Notes: generated by a model not told the origin, from the letters alone. A stretch of DNA of 64,000 bases from Gnetum montanum (GCA_015680685.1 MNCI01023373.1:128744-192743); one strand, 5' to 3'. Numbered from the stretch's first letter, positions 21,558-34,614 are shown. A program made the numbers and translations.

Positions 21558-22744
21558 AAAACACCCTAGGAGCTCATGTCATTTCTAACCTAGAAAACTT
21601 TAGAACCTCATATATTTCTCATTGCACCCTTGATTTAAACCATTTTTGATCCCTTAAGAATTTGGAGTAAGCTTCTCTATCATGGAGGTATTTTGTGGAA
21701 GTTTGAAAAATTTAATAATACTAAGCATAGCTTGATTTAGAAGAAGGATAGTAATCTAACATTCTTACCAATCTTATCTTTAATCTTTATGTTATTTGTA
21801 TGTCATTTTTAGGGTCAAATGTAGTAATATTTATTATGTGTTGATTTGATTAATGCCATCAAATTTAGAAACCTATGTCTTATAGGAATGTTACATATTT
21901 TGAAGCTATAATAATGAATTAATTAATTTTGATCGTATTCATTAATTTGACAACAATGTATGAATAATTTATATAGGTTAAAAGATTGAAAGTTTTCATA
22001 GCTCTAAATTTTCACAATGTTTGAATTTTTCTATGAAACTAAATTTCCTTAATTTTTACCAACACTCAAATTGGATCTTTTTGTAGAATTCACAACTATT
22101 CAAATCCTACAATCATGGTTTAGAAAATACTTGATTTTTATTTGCAATATTGATTAAAAAATAAAATATAGGAAATGGTTAAGAATGATTAGAAACTTTA
22201 AAAGAATTTTTAAAAAATTATTATAACCCTACCAATAATTTCAAATGGCTCTAAAGAGAAACCCTAAATCTAGAGGCTTATCATAGTCACATGAAAAAGA
22301 AACTAGAGGATAGACAGGTAGAGCTAGATAAGAAAACCAATAATAAGTATAGGAGAAGAAGATTAATTATTTTCTATATATTAAACAAAACCTCCAAAAA
22401 GTTAATCTACATAGGTAAAATCTACAAAACCCTCACTAACTCTTGAACCTAGTATGCAATTTATCCTCTTAGAGGATTACATCAAAGTCATTAGTGAAAA
22501 ATAAATTATGTCAACAGTTATTATGGAACTAAGAGAAGTCCCAAATTCATTATATGTTGAAATATCTAAGCTAGTACCAAAAATGAAGGATTAAGTTCAA
22601 AAACCACCAAGCATAGAAGCAATAGTACCATCAACGTTACTATGGAGTATACCAACAATAGCATTAGAATAGGTAGGGCCTAGTGCTTTAATACAAGTAG
22701 TAGAGAAAAGAGGTTACAAACCTACTATAAGGCATTTGTAATAA
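21558..22744. other. No gene seen
   Basis: AT-rich DNA between TE1 and the truncated TE4. No domain, LTR match or tandem repeat was identified. Confidence 0.5.
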
Positions 22745-23965
22745 GTAGCTAAAATTATATCATCTCATCAAGAGCTGCCTCATTTTCCTCGTCATAGATA
22801 TGCATGCTTTTCTTTTGCAAAGTTAGGTCATAGTTATTTTCCTCTACATTCTCTCATCTACATAGCTCTCCTTCTTCTTTTGCCACATGCTCAATCAACT
22901 CTTGGATCTGATGGGTCTGTAGCTTGTATAATTGACCTATATCATATATCCCAAGGGTCTTCGTTGTTTCATTATGAAGCCCATCAATGATATGGAAAAG
23001 TTTCCTTTCCTTAAAGAAATCATGGCTAAGACATCTATGTAGTAGAGAATAGTATCTATCCAAGGCCACATCCAAGAGTTCATAATTTTCTTACTTCCAC
23101 TCTTGGATTTTTCTCCTCAAGTTTAACACCTTCACATAGGTTTGGCATTTTTCATTGAAAATTTCTAATATTGTGGACCACCATCAGATTAAGATTGGTT
23201 TCAACAATCAATACCACACATTAGATTCATCAATTAATGTCCTATGAAAGAGCTTAAAGTTTTCCATCCACTTTGAATGTTGTATATGGAATAGGCATTG
23301 TGAAAGGCTTATAGATGATGTTGTCGATCTGAGTTGTAGCCTCTCAAAATTTTAGGGATTTTTTTTATATTAAGCCTAGGTAAGCAACTATCCATCCGAT
23401 GCCTGTGAGGTATCTTATCTACCTTTGTGATCTCCATGAAGCTCTTAGTGGCCAACAAGGGTTCATCATCATCAAAAATGTTGCAATGAAAATTTATATT
23501 TCTATTTTTTTAATTATGATGATCTTGTCTATGCTCATTATGGTGTCTTTGATTTTTCCCTTGGGTTCTATTTCTATATTTGTCTTGACCCCATAGTGAA
23601 GCTCTATCTCTATACCTACATTCATCTTCATTAGAACTAGACATTGAAGAGGAAGAAGAAGATGAGAAACTAGAAGAATCATAATGGGTTTTATAGTTCT
23701 CCCCATGGTCCCTTGATTTATCATGTCTAGGTTTAGAGGAGGTCCTAGGCCTTAAATCCCTCCTTGATCTAGGACCTACTTCATCTCCTCTAGGATATTC
23801 TGCACCAGCTGAACATAGTCTCTAAGGGTAGTAAGGGTCTAAATGAGGATAGGAAACCCCCAATTAAGGTTGTTCACTCCAATTTTCCTTAGTATACATC
23901 CTATCATTTCTCCTATGAGTGTTCTCATCATACAATGCATTATTGGTCCTATGTGAAGAAGACAT
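22745..23965 (-). pseudogene. gag: TE4 gag remnant
   Basis: It starts at an ATG (23963-23965) with MSSSHRTNN, matching the TE3 gag start. The core is readable from about 23200: a tyrosine/histidine-rich segment, YYSLLHRCLSHDFF, then LFHIIDGLHNETTKTLGIY and LIEHVAKEEGELC (22854-23075). These correspond residue by residue to TE3 YYTLLHRCPGHGYA and FLEQVAKEEGEL. Frameshifts and stops separate the pieces. The N-terminal part (23500-23900) is Ser/Arg/His-rich, as in TE3. Confidence 0.82.
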
Positions 23966-24078
23966 GGTTTTGTCTAATAATGTGTGTGATTTAAAATATT
24001 AATGTCTTCTAAGAGATAGATCATTAATACCTTTACAATGATTGTGTATAATATAACTAATCTAGATAAATAGCACCA

Positions 24079-24097
24079 TCCTCAACAATGATGCTAA
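24079..24097 (-). other. TE4 primer-binding site (Asp-tRNA type)
   Basis: The minus-strand sequence TTAGCATCATTGTTGAGGA abuts the LTR and is a decayed TTGGCGCCGTTGCCGGGGA. Confidence 0.75.
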
Positions 24098-24944
24098 TGA
24101 TGAGTGATGAGGTACCCTTACGTCAATCCATACAAATTACAAGCATTCATGCATGATCTAGTCGAATTTCATGGATGGGACTAGTTGTGGCATCTAGATC
24201 ATTATGCCTTAATTGTAGTTTACTATCTTCCCACTTGGACTAGTAGTAGCTTTGTCATGTATGATTTAGTCTAGGGCAAGGCATATGATTTTTTTTATTT
24301 TATATTTTATTGTTATACGATTAACAATATGTTAAAACTTAATTTATAATCAATTCAACTAATCTAATTGTTAATTCATAATCAACTACCCTAACATAAG
24401 TATCTGATCCCACTTCTTGTGCACATCCTATACAGATATAATTCTGTTGGGTAACTAAATGTTAGGTGTTGCTAGGATTACCAAGTCATCTTCGTGCTCA
24501 AAGTGATCATACTTATGTGCTTAATTAATTAACATGCATGAAAATGTAAATATTAACTATGTACATGAAAAGTAAATTTGATGGAAAGTAAATCTAATCT
24601 AAGTCAAAGTGCTGCAATGAATAAGAATCAATCGCAATCTTATTGCCACTCATGGAATATGTTCAAGTACATTGCCAGTTGAATAAGACTTCATACAACT
24701 ACCTCATATCCACTCTGTGGGCACTCATTTACTATTCCCTAAGATTATAGAATAAAACTAGAATATTTTAGCTACTTTATTGACAAAACTATGAAAAACT
24801 AATGCAAAACTATTCCCAAATTTTGAGCCCAAGCACTATATTTATAGGCTAACATATAAACCACGATATCGGATACCCAACATTGTGTCCTAGGCCCTAA
24901 CATTAGATACCCAACATAGAAGCATGCGAAAACATGATTTATCA
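24098..24944 (-). repeat. TE4 5' LTR
   Basis: An 847-bp LTR. It begins TGATGAGTGATGAGGTACCC (complement of the LTR 3' end) and ends ACATGATTTATCA. A minus-strand TATA box lies near 24840, and a CGATATCGG motif near 24862 sits upstream of it. It matches the LTRs of TE6 and TE7 in layout. Confidence 0.85.
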
Positions 24945-24980
24945 ATTTTTATTTAATTTATTTTTTATTTAATAGTTTTT

Positions 24981-25338
24981 TGGAGCAAGTTCACTTCTTT
25001 TGTTTTAACCTTTAAATTCCACTAAATCTAGATATCATGAAAGAAAATATTGTATGATGAAAAACAAGAAAACTATCGTTAATTAATTTACAGAAGATTA
25101 CAACCAATAGTTTTAACCCACCACAACAAAATCCACTCATAAACACTCAATGATATTATAGCACAAGAGGCTCTAAAATACATAATGGTTGTTTTCAATG
25201 TATGATATAACCAAATGCTATCTCTCCTATAAACATGTTTGAGAAGAAACACATAATATACATAATAGACACATATTCCAAAAACACACAATTAAATTAA
25301 AATGATACATACACACTCATAAGCTCTCACCATTGTGC
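24981..25338 (-). repeat. TE5 3' LTR, partial
   Basis: It matches the first ~290 bp of the right-hand LTR from 46883 (AGCAAGTTCACTT, TGTTTTAA, AAACACTCAATG, ACACACTCAT). It is fused directly to integrase at about 25338, so the rest of the LTR and the end of pol were removed by one deletion. Confidence 0.75.
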
Positions 25339-25340
25339 TC

Positions 25341-25700
25341 TCATGTTCTTTTGGAGGATGCATCACATATCCTTTTGCATGAAATAAAGCATAAAATCTT
25401 GGAGAGCATCTCAATTAAAATAAAAATAGTATTGCATTTACTTTTGATCTTTGAAATATCACTTACAATGTCCATTAACCTAATTTTCCATGGATCCTTG
25501 GGAATTAACAAAGGTATGTAATATCCATCCAATCCTCAATCTCCTTTGAATTTTTAACATGTCAAGCTCTCCTTCATAAATTTTTAAACTTTAGTTACCA
25601 TTCTAGGCTAAAAATATCACCTAGGCACATGTTCCAATGTTTTATCCCTACCCATTTAACTTGCCATGCCACCACAATGTTTTTTAAATAAATTTTTCTT
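25341..25700 (-). pseudogene. pol: TE5 integrase fragment
   Basis: The minus-strand frame carries the start of the integrase catalytic core: IPKDPWKIRLMDIVSD, then NTIFILIEMLSKILCFISCK and DASS. This aligns with the chromovirus pattern 'P..PWE.ISMDFI..LP..........V.V.RLSKMAHFIPC'. The first catalytic Asp (in LMDIV) is present. The second Asp and the Glu are lost, because the sequence joins LTR DNA at 25338. The zinc-binding region upstream (25560-25900) is too broken to read safely. Integrase would insert the cDNA; this copy cannot. Confidence 0.8.
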
Positions 25701-26155
25701 CCTAAAATCATAATTATGAACAGATACCTTCCCATTTTGAATAATAATTCATCTTGAATATGATAGTCCCCTTATTGATTTATCTTACTTGATACTTAAG
25801 GCATTTCAAAACCTACTAAAAGTTCCAAGCATGATCATATAAATCAACAAAATCATTCATACCTTCTAGATGAGGCAAACTAAAATTTACCACATGCACT
25901 CTAGATAATGCATCATCCATCACATTGGATTTTTACTTTTGTGCTTGAAAATACAGTTTAACTATTACAACTATGAAATCTAGTTGAGGTATTTAGTACT
26001 CAACTTCTATTGGAAATTTAGAAACTCAAATGCTCTATGGTCGATCATCATAGTAAAATCTTTGATAATAAGTAATGTCTTTAGTGCTTGATTTCATGGA
26101 GGATAATTTATAACTCCTAATATCCACAACATTTTTTTATTGGCTCATTTAACTT
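25701..26155 (-). pseudogene. pol: TE5 RNase H, second part
   Basis: Left of TE6, the minus strand resumes with KLNEPIKK, then a stop-broken ALKHWRHYLL-like stretch (RHYLLSKILL) and DHRAFEFL. These match the RNase H motifs 'FFSKKLNEAE..Y...EKE..AIV.AL..WRHYLLG..F...TDH.SL'. The upstream half of the same domain is at 35420-35760, so TE6 interrupted it at the KLN motif. Confidence 0.75.
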
Positions 26156-26911
26156 TGATGAGTAATGAGGCACCCCTATGACCAAGAATACGAATCACTA
26201 AGGCATTCACATGTGATTCAGTCAAATTCCATGGACCTATAGTTCTTTAGTGCACTAGTTTTTCTAGGATATGAGATGGTCATTAAGAACCTTCATTTTC
26301 TTCCGAACTACACTTGTGATGCTTAAGGATATAGTTTAAGTGTAATTGAGGCACATGATTTTTATCATTTTATTTTTTGTAAGTTCAATCATCTACAAAA
26401 ATAATGAAATGTAGAGTAAGGTAGGATATAATTTATCTACTACTTAGTTAGCCTAACACAAGTACCCCACCCCCCCTTTCCNNNNNNNNNNNNNNNNNNN
26501 NNNNNNNNNAGGAATTAATTGCTTAATTAAAGTACATTAAAGTGAAGTGCATGAGAATAAAGTGCATGAATATTAAATGCATCAAGAAAACATTAATCTA
26601 TTCTTAGTGCTACAAGGATGATCAAAAGGGTTCATTTTTATTTTCATCACACTACTATGCTTAGGTACATTAGTGTTTAAACAAAGATTCATACACACTC
26701 AGACTCCTACTACGAGAACTCAAAAAATATTTTAACTTTGGAGAAAACAAACATCAAGGGCTTCACTATCTATAATAAAAAGATAATATGAACATCATGA
26801 GCTTGAGAACTATATTTATAGGTCAAGATATAGCTTGCAATATCGGATATTTGATAATGCATCCTAGGCTTTGATATCTGATATAGGAGCATGCTACAAC
26901 ATGACTTATCA
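26156..26911 (-). repeat. TE6 3' LTR, with a gap
   Basis: Bounded by TGATGAGTAATGAGG at the low end and GACTTATCA at 26911. It aligns with 34634-35414 (CATTCACATGTGATTCAGTC versus CATTCAGACATGATCTAGTT, and so on). 28 undetermined bases (26482-26509) follow a C-rich run. A minus-strand TATA box lies near 26810. Confidence 0.88.
26482..26509. other. Assembly gap (28 N)
   Basis: A run of 28 N inside the TE6 3' LTR, just after CCCCACCCCCCCTTTCC. A C-homopolymer sequencing failure is a likely cause; the real length is unknown. Confidence 0.98.
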
Positions 26912-26925
26912 TATCCCCATGACTA
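26912..26925 (-). other. TE6 polypurine tract
   Basis: The minus-strand sequence TAGTCATGGGGATA ends exactly at the TGATAAGTC start of the 3' LTR. Confidence 0.8.
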
Positions 26926-28830
26926 AATAAAATCTCATAATCAAGTGAAGAATAGGAGGAACAAGATCCTTAAAAAAATATTGGGGAGGTGTGGGATTGT
27001 TGACTAACATAAAAACTGACTTAGATGAAATAGACAATTTGAGTGTTCAAGTATACAAAGTTACAATCTTTACAAAATTGGATGTTCATGATAAGAGAAG
27101 TGAATACCCTAGATAAAACTAACATCCAATGCCTCTTGATAGCTAAAGAGTGAGAGAGAAGATCTGAAAATCATAAATGGTTCTCATTGCATGGTACTGA
27201 TGCATCATCCTTGGTGATGATAGTTCTACTTCTAGTCCATGCTCCCCACTACAATCATAACAAAATTATAAAATAGTATTTAATACGTAACACATAGCTA
27301 GTAAGTACCTTGTCTCATCAGTGGTTACACTTGGCTAGGTTGTGATTGTGGTAGATTGATTTCTTTAGGAGTGTTAGTAGGAAGATTGACAAATAGAATA
27401 AAATAGATAAGTGGTCCATTAAATTAGAAAAAGCTCAAATAGAATGAAATACCTGAAGATGGTATAAGAATTTACAACTATAACAATAAAATGTTTCATT
27501 GAAAAACATTGTGAAGATGTGCATAATTAGATGTCATTGATGAGGTAAACAAAAGGATTTGATTCTAAGAGTTCCTAATGATAAAGAACGTAACTAATAA
27601 AATGAAAATATATGCAATTGGGTCCTCCCCAAAGTAAGCACAGGCTTGTATTGCCCTTGCATTACTTCAAACCAAGGAGTCCATGGGCTCCATGGATGAT
27701 TAATGGTTATAGAAGGTTAAGGACAAAAACCTAGAAGAAACCACCTAATAATTTCAACACATCAAAGTAGAACATCAGCCAAGCATATGAAACTGGTAGT
27801 GAGGTGAAACATGGAAAGCATAGATGGATGAGAGAGAGTGGAATGGAGTTCCTAATTAAGGTCACATGAAATTTATTGTGAATTTTATGGTTAAATAACT
27901 TGATAAGAACTATACTTAGTTCATACCAAAACCAACCATGTTTAGTGACTTTACATCACCATTTTCAGGATAGTCCATCCCCCTGAGACATAAGAGTTCT
28001 CCCATGGAACAACCACCATTCCTTATTAGAGAAGAAAAGAGAAGTAGAAAGTGGGAAAGGGCCTTAGTTATAGGGAACTTTTAGGAATGGGTAACATGTC
28101 TTTCTAGTTCCATACCTAGTGCTTGTAGCCCGTTTATTTTATCTAAGGGTTTTGTTTTGAATTTACATCATTTTTTAAAAAATGTAAACCATACCATGCA
28201 AAGACTTATTCAAGTTCCTTTTATTGGTTGACATGAAATGATAGGAAATCCATGAAAACACACATGCACCCAAGAAAGGGGAAAAGCACAAAGAATACCA
28301 AATCCCTTTGATGTCACATTCTAACCCTTTTCAATTATAGAAGCTACCAAAGTTGCACATTTGTTATAGTTTTGTTAATGAAAAAGGGATTGCATGTTTC
28401 TAGAACAAGAAAAACCATAGAGTTTGTGGATGGGTGGATGTTATGGACTCACTACCTATTTCATGAAGAGAAGCCATGTCCTCATTATTAGTATCAAAAT
28501 TCAAAGTTGGAGTCTAGAAACCAACAATCAAATAACAACATAGTACATACCACCGTCAAGCAATGAATTACCATTGCCTAGCACTTATTAATAAAAGAGA
28601 GAAAATCACACATGAATAAGAGAAAATATAAAAGAAAGTGTAAAATATTCAAGAAATAACAAATGTACTAATGATTTTGTAAAACAAAAATTAGAGAAGA
28701 TTAATAACATGAAAATAAGAAGATGTAAAATAAAAAATGTGTAAAATAAAAAGTTGCAAAACAAAATTGTGTAAAAAAAATGGTAAAAAATTGAGGAGCC
28801 ACTTATATAGTTAACATGGATGGCCATCTC
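26926..28830 (-). other. TE6 3' non-coding region
   Basis: No gene. It carries the same ordered blocks as TE3 and TE7: TACTTTGGGGAGGACCC (27620-27636, minus), CTACAAGCACTAGG (near 28120), AAAAGTTGCAAAAC-type A-rich repeats (28610-28780) and the post-pol motif at about 28810-28835. Confidence 0.7.
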
Positions 28831-28899
28831 TCCCACAATTGAGTTAAAATGAAGAGATATGAAATATTAAGTATGGTTGTCCATTCAATGAGGCATTTG

Positions 28900-30060
28900 T
28901 TATATTTGTTGGCTTATGCTCATGGAAAGGTTTGACTTGTTGTATGTTGACTAGCTATTTCTTGTTTGGGTTCTCTAGTTTGTAGATCATCATGACCCCA
29001 GAAGAAAATTTTTTATAAATTATATAAGGTCCTTTCCACAATGTTTGGAACTTAGTTTGTCAAGGTACATGTGTTGGATTCTAGTAGAGAATCTTATCTT
29101 CCAGTTGAAAGTTGACTTTTCTAATTTTAAGGTCATGACACTTTTTGTTGTATGCGTTGTGCAACTTGCTAGATAATAGGGCCACTAGTTGGTTTTCATC
29201 TAGCAGGTTGAGATTCATTAGTCTTTATTTTTGTACTAGACTGAAGTTAGGATTGAGATCATAGGCTATTGAAAGTATATAGAGCTCAAATTGAATAACA
29301 AGTGTTGGTAATTTTCTATACACAAGATCATAGGGAGAGTAGCCTATAGGAAGTTTCCATGTTAAGAGGTAGGTCCAAAGGGAATACTTAAGTTTCATTC
29401 TCGACTCTTTTCTATATTTTCTCATAGTTCCTTTTAGAATTCTTGTGATTTCCCTATTAGTAACCTCGGCTTGACCATTGGCTTGGTGGTGGTAGGATGT
29501 TGTGAATTTATGTTCAACCCCTAGGTATTACATGAGCTTCCAAAAGGTAGTGACTATAAAGTAAGTTCTATTATCGAAAATTAATGCACATGGCATACCA
29601 AACCTATTTACAACACTTTGTTGTACAAACCAAGTAGTAGTAGAAGATGTGCAATTGATGATGATTACTACCTTTGCCCATTTTGTACAATAGTCAATAA
29701 TGACTATGTTGTATTCCTTTTCATTTGACATGGATGTGATGGAACCCATGAACACAATGCCCTAGATGTTGAAGGATTCTAGTTGTTGAATATATTGTTG
29801 AGGTCCCTCCATTTGAGTAGTCATTCCACCATCTTGTTGGCATCATTCAAAATAGTGAACATATTGATGAGTGTCCCTGAAATTATTGGCCAATTGTACT
29901 TTGCCTTCAAGATCTTAATGGCCATGCATCTCCTAGCATAGTGGCCTCTACAAGGACCTTCATGAGCATCTTGGAAAATGTGCAGTTCTTTAGCATTAGG
30001 GACATACCAATGAACTAGGCCATTAACACACACCTTGTACAAGTGTCTATTTATCTCCAT
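28900..30060 (-). pseudogene. pol: TE6 integrase
   Basis: All three integrase parts are readable. The zinc-binding H-H-C-C region is at 29821-30060 (FQDAHEGPCRGHYARR; usual form H.GV.GGH.....T). The catalytic core is at 29528-29755, with IDYCTKW (first Asp) and IFDNRTYF (second Asp). A downstream ANGQAEVTNRE (about 29460) supplies the Glu, so the D,D-35-E residues are all kept. The C-terminal part has SLWTYLLTWKLPIGYSPYDL (29225-29425) and QLEDKIL, then KVKPFHEH near 28920. Frameshifts and stops break it. It would have joined element DNA to the host chromosome. Confidence 0.88.
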
Positions 30061-31504
30061 GAAGCATTTTACTTGGTGAAGAAACTATTGTTTCTTTTAG
30101 TGGTCCAACCCTTTTGGCATCTCTTGGGTGAGAATATAGGTGAGAATTCCATCATACCATTTAGGTTCATTGGGTAATTATTTAGTTCATCAAGAAACAT
30201 ATCAAATAATGGACTTTTTTCCTCTTTTTTTCCCATTTTAACCAAGACAAGTGATCAAAAACCATATTCTTAGTGTTTTTTTGATCTACCATCATAAAAT
30301 CAAATTCCTATAAGATGAAAAACCATTGTATGACATGGGGGATCACCACTGGCTTGTTCATTAGGAAGCAAATGGCATTGTGATTTGTGTGCACAAACAC
30401 ATTGTATCCAAGCGCATAATGCCTAAACTCTTTTAGAGAAAACACCACTATCATCAATTATTTTTTTGTGGTTGTGTAGTTTAGTTGTGCACCTATAATG
30501 CTTCGGCTAGCACAATGGATGTAATATGAATGTTTCTTATCATCTATATGCATAAGCATAGCTCCCAAGGTGTATTATGATGCATCTATTATAACATGAA
30601 ATTTTTTAGACCAATTAGGTGCTTGTAGAATTGGAATTTCTACAAGTTTCTCTTTTAGCTATTAGAATGATTATTCACATTCCATAGTGCAAAAAATGGA
30701 GTGTATTTGTTTTTATTATTACCAAAAAGTTTGCAATCTTAGAGAAATTCTCTATGAATCGTTAGTAGTAGCCAATATTTCCAACCAATGATCAAACATC
30801 TTTGGTAGTTTCTAGTTGGTAGGTTATTCCTTGGATGATCCTTATTTTTTTAGATCTACCTCAATTCTTGCTTGTGATATATTATGCCCCAATACAATGC
30901 CTTCCTAGACCATCAAATGACTCTTTTGCCTATTGAGCCACAAATTTATCTCAACACATCATTTTAGTACTTACTCAAGGTAGTTCAGGGCTTTCTTAAA
31001 TGTAGCTTCATAGGTGGAGAAGTCATTCATGAAGATTTCCATACCACTACCAATTTAATATTGAAAAATACATAGAACCAAGTGCTAGAATGTAGTAGGG
31101 GCATTACACAGATCAAAAGGCATCTTGCACTATGCAAAATTTCCCCATGGACTTATGAATATTGTCTTGGTTTAGTTCTCTGGTGCAATTTGATTTGGTT
31201 AAAGCCACTATAACCATCTATGAAATTGTAGTAGTAATGCCTAGATATTATGTCTAACACTTGATGAAAAAATGGAAATAGAAAATGATCCTTGAATGTT
31301 GCCATATTTAGTAGTCAAATATCGATGCAAAGCATCCACTTGCCACCTTTCTTGGACACAATAATGAGTGGACTAAGCCACTCACTATCTACAATAGAAT
31401 AAATGAACCACACCTTGAGGAGTTATTCAATTTTCTCTTTGATGATCTACCTCAATTTGGGATTCAATTACCTCTATGGTTGCCTCTTTGTATTCATGGC
31501 TAAA
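30061..31504 (-). pseudogene. pol: TE6 reverse transcriptase and RNase H
   Basis: Read piecewise on the minus strand: WLSPLIIVSKKGG (about 31390), a D-x-x-x-LN segment, then FIDGYSGFNQI (about 31220; the FLDGYSGYNQI motif of Tat/Athila-like RT). The catalytic box reads EIFMNDFSTY (about 31030), where the usual form is E.FMDDFSV(F/Y), so the first Asp is Asn. RNase H follows (about 30300-30600) but is badly broken. This enzyme copies RNA to DNA inside the particle. It cannot be active here because of multiple stops, frameshifts and the Asp-to-Asn change. Confidence 0.82.
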
Positions 31505-32037
31505 TTAGTGTAGATGCTGGAATATCCTAGGATCAATCCCTATGAGTTCAAGATATGACCAGGAAAATGTTGTATCAATGATGCTTAGGTATACCCTTCC
31601 CATGATGATTGGGAAGTCCCCTTTGTAGTTCTCCACTTTGATCATTAAGAAATCAATAGGATAAGACCATCCACAAATAGTGATCACAATATTTTCTACC
31701 AATTCTAATGGAATAGTGATTGATTGGTCTGCTAATTCTAATTTGATATTAGTCCTCTTGAGAGGATTAGATTTTATGTAGTATACATCTCATGAGAGAT
31801 TAGGTTGATAGTGAAACCTGAGTCAAGAACAACTTTGCATGGTTCATTCCTAGTAATATGCAAATAAATCAAAGGACTTCTAGGATATAGTAACTTCCTA
31901 GGAAGGTTTCTAGAATGGATCTGATCATATATATCATGAGTATGCATCATAGTTTGGATCCTAGTTGGTGTTTGGTTTGAAGGGGGCTCAAAGAAATTTA
32001 ATAGAGAGGAAGATGAAGGAATAGGGTTTTCAATCAT
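31505..32037 (-). pseudogene. pol: TE6 aspartic protease
   Basis: Two frames hold the domain. At 31774-32037: PLIYLHITRNEPCKVVLDSG, with the active-site D-S-G and then INLISHEMY. At 31505-31702: ITICGWSYPIDFLMIKVEN and FPIIMGRVYLSIID. They match the TE3 protease block for block. A frameshift lies between 31703 and 31774. Confidence 0.83.
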
Positions 32038-32099
32038 AGGTGTATTTAAGGGCTTAAGCAGATTACGTGGTCAGAAAAAAAGTTTTTTCTTTGATCAAG

Positions 32100-34473
32100 T
32101 ATCCAAACCACTCAGTTGATGAACCAGTTATAAATTAACAGCCCTTGTAGCATTGCATTGTTATAGCTGAGTTGGTAGTTCACCCTACATAGGTGGAGTA
32201 GCTAGTAGCTATGTGGATAGAGGAGGGAGATGTGTAGGAATAGGAGGAGGGTAAGGTTAAGAGGTGGTATCTCTTCTTGCATGTGAAGAATGAGTTCAAT
32301 AATAATGAAAAGGATGATAGTAAAATTGAAAAGTAGAAACATGACTAGAGGAGTCATATGAAGATAGGAGTTGCTGAACATAGTACCCATATAGATCAGG
32401 TTGTCTGTAAGGGTATCGCTACCTTGGTGATGCTAGCACCCATGATTATGGCTATTGCCACTATTCATATTACTCATATGGTTGTAGTGGAGTTCTATTT
32501 GAATAATATTATTATTGCTAGTGGAACTACCTAAAATTTCCTTAAGGATAAGGCAATCTTCGAGGTGTTTGCCTTTGTGCGAGTCATGGATACAAAGCAT
32601 ATACCCCAAATTCTTGTAAGCGTGATAGTATGGAACATCATCCCTTAGGATGTTGAGATTGGTAGATGTCACATCCACCATAATCATCTAATTTTCTTTC
32701 CTTAACTTCTTCTATTGTAGCAATATTATCCTTACCTATTTGATAGGTATGTTTGACTTTCTTATTCCTCTTGCACTCATGATCACTACCTTGTTCTTTG
32801 GATTCTTCAGCAATTTTTGGAATAGCTATAAATCTACTATCGATGGAGTACCATAATTGATCAACCTTGGCCATAATTTTAGATTGAAATTTTTGAACTG
32901 GCAAGGCTTTCCTATTCACCACCTCATCAAGTGATGATTGTTCATCACTATCACAAAATGAAACCTCCCTCTTGCAAATGGAAGGATCGTGATTATACTC
33001 TTTTGCACTTTCTCATTTTCTCAATTCACCTACCTCTTTGTTTACCTACTTGATTAGTCTTTGGAACTGATGAACACTTAATTCTATTAATTTCCCTTGG
33101 GCATAGACACCAAGTGTTCTCCTTGTTTTAGATTGAAGCCCATCTACAATGTGGCAAAGTTGATCCAATTGAGAATAACCATGGCGAGGACATCTATGCA
33201 TTAAGGAATAGTATTAGCTGATGGAAACATCCAAGGGTTCATGTTTTCCTTGTTCCCATCCTTGGATTTTTCTTCTTAAGTTTGACACTCTAGAGTATGT
33301 TTGATATTTATCATTGAAAAATTCAAGCATTGTACTCCATTAGATAATAGATTCTAGTTCTATGAACTAGTACAATTTTTCTACTTCTTTAATGAGTGCC
33401 CATGGGAACAACTTATGCTTTCTTCATTCATTCTCTATGTTCTTCAAGGCACATAAATCTTGAAAAGCCTGGATATGGTTCTATAGAGATGGTTTGAGGG
33501 ATATTGTTCATGTTTAGTCTTTTGATCCAACTATTATTCACATGCCTTGTTGAAACTTGTACTACCTCTATGATGTTTAGCATACTGCAAGTAGCATGAA
33601 AAGGCTCATTGAGACCTTGATTTTGATGCCTTTGATGCCCTCTACTACCCCTTCATTCATGGAAATGTGCCTCTCTTGAATGTCCATGCCCCTAGTCTTG
33701 CCTTTCTTGATGATCCCTTTGATCAGTTTTTTCTCATTGGTCATTTTGGTCAGCTCCATCATGGTCTCACTTCCTACCTTTGTCATTAGAGCTAGAAGAA
33801 GAAGATGATGATGTTCACAAAGTTGAAGAGGAAGAATTACTAGCACCATCATGATGCCTACTATCACCTCTTTGGTGTCATGACCATTACCATGATCTTG
33901 TTCCTTTTTTTCATCCCTACCTTAACTTGCCTCTTTCAATCCTTCTTTGTCATTGGATCCATTATTACTAGAACTAGGATTGTGAATTGTAGATTGTAGG
34001 TTTCGGTTTTGACCACCTTCATCAAAGTCAAAAACAGAAATTTCATTGAATGGAAAACCCCTAGAGAAGGGATCTCATCAATCTTTCTGGTATAACAAGA
34101 ATGGGGAATCATTAAATCATTTTTCTTTCACCTATTCATGATAATCTTCTAGCTGTCAATCCCATAGATGTTGTGCCTTAGTGAAATGATAATCCCTGGC
34201 ATTAGTATCTTGCACAACATACTCAACATGAAGTTCCTAGAGACTCCATCATATAAGAATTTGTTGGATCATTAGAGGAATAGATTGATTAGGTGGTAAC
34301 ACAATGTTTCCCTCGATGTCACACCATTGCAACTACTCATCTTGGTGTAGGATGAAGGTGACATTTGGTACATAGCCATCAGGATGAGCATATACCACTT
34401 GGTATTGTTCAGGCACCAATTGATGTACTTCATCAAAATTGGGTAGAGAATTGCTCCTATGAGGAGAAGACAT
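32100..34473 (-). pseudogene. gag: TE6 gag
   Basis: It starts at the ATG at 34471-34473 (MSSPHRSNSLPNFDEV), sharing the MSS.HRSNS start with TE3 and TE4. Core motifs, from 33360 on: WSTMLEFFNDKYQTYSRVSN, YYSLMHRCPRHGYSQLDQLC (about 33200), HIVDGLQ and RLIK-VNKEVGEL. Then VNRKALPVQKFQSKIMAKVDQLW (32800-32922) and a knuckle remnant, CDIYQSQHPKG. A Tyr/Pro/Ser-rich tail leads to the protease. It stays mostly in one frame (33867, 32922) with many nonsense codons. The Ser/His-rich region at 33577-33990 equals the TE3 9136-9500 stretch. Confidence 0.85.
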
Positions 34474-34614
34474 TTTATATTAGAAAAATAAAAATGTAGT
34501 GTGATTCTAAATATTGTTGTAATAATCTTAAGATGTGATATGAGTCTAAGGTTCATTCAATCAATTTTAATAATTTTCACTAAGTTCTAGATAGCACATG
34601 AAGCAACCGAAAGG

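Larger units (their letters stand above)
22745..24944 (-). mobile_element. TE4: truncated element, 5' LTR plus gag
   Basis: A minus-strand relative of TE3, TE6 and TE7: a complete 5' LTR (24098-24944), an Asp-type primer site, and gag running left until homology stops near 22745. That point corresponds to IEELVNRK in TE3 gag. Protease, pol and the 3' LTR are missing, so about three quarters of the element has been deleted. Confidence 0.85.
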
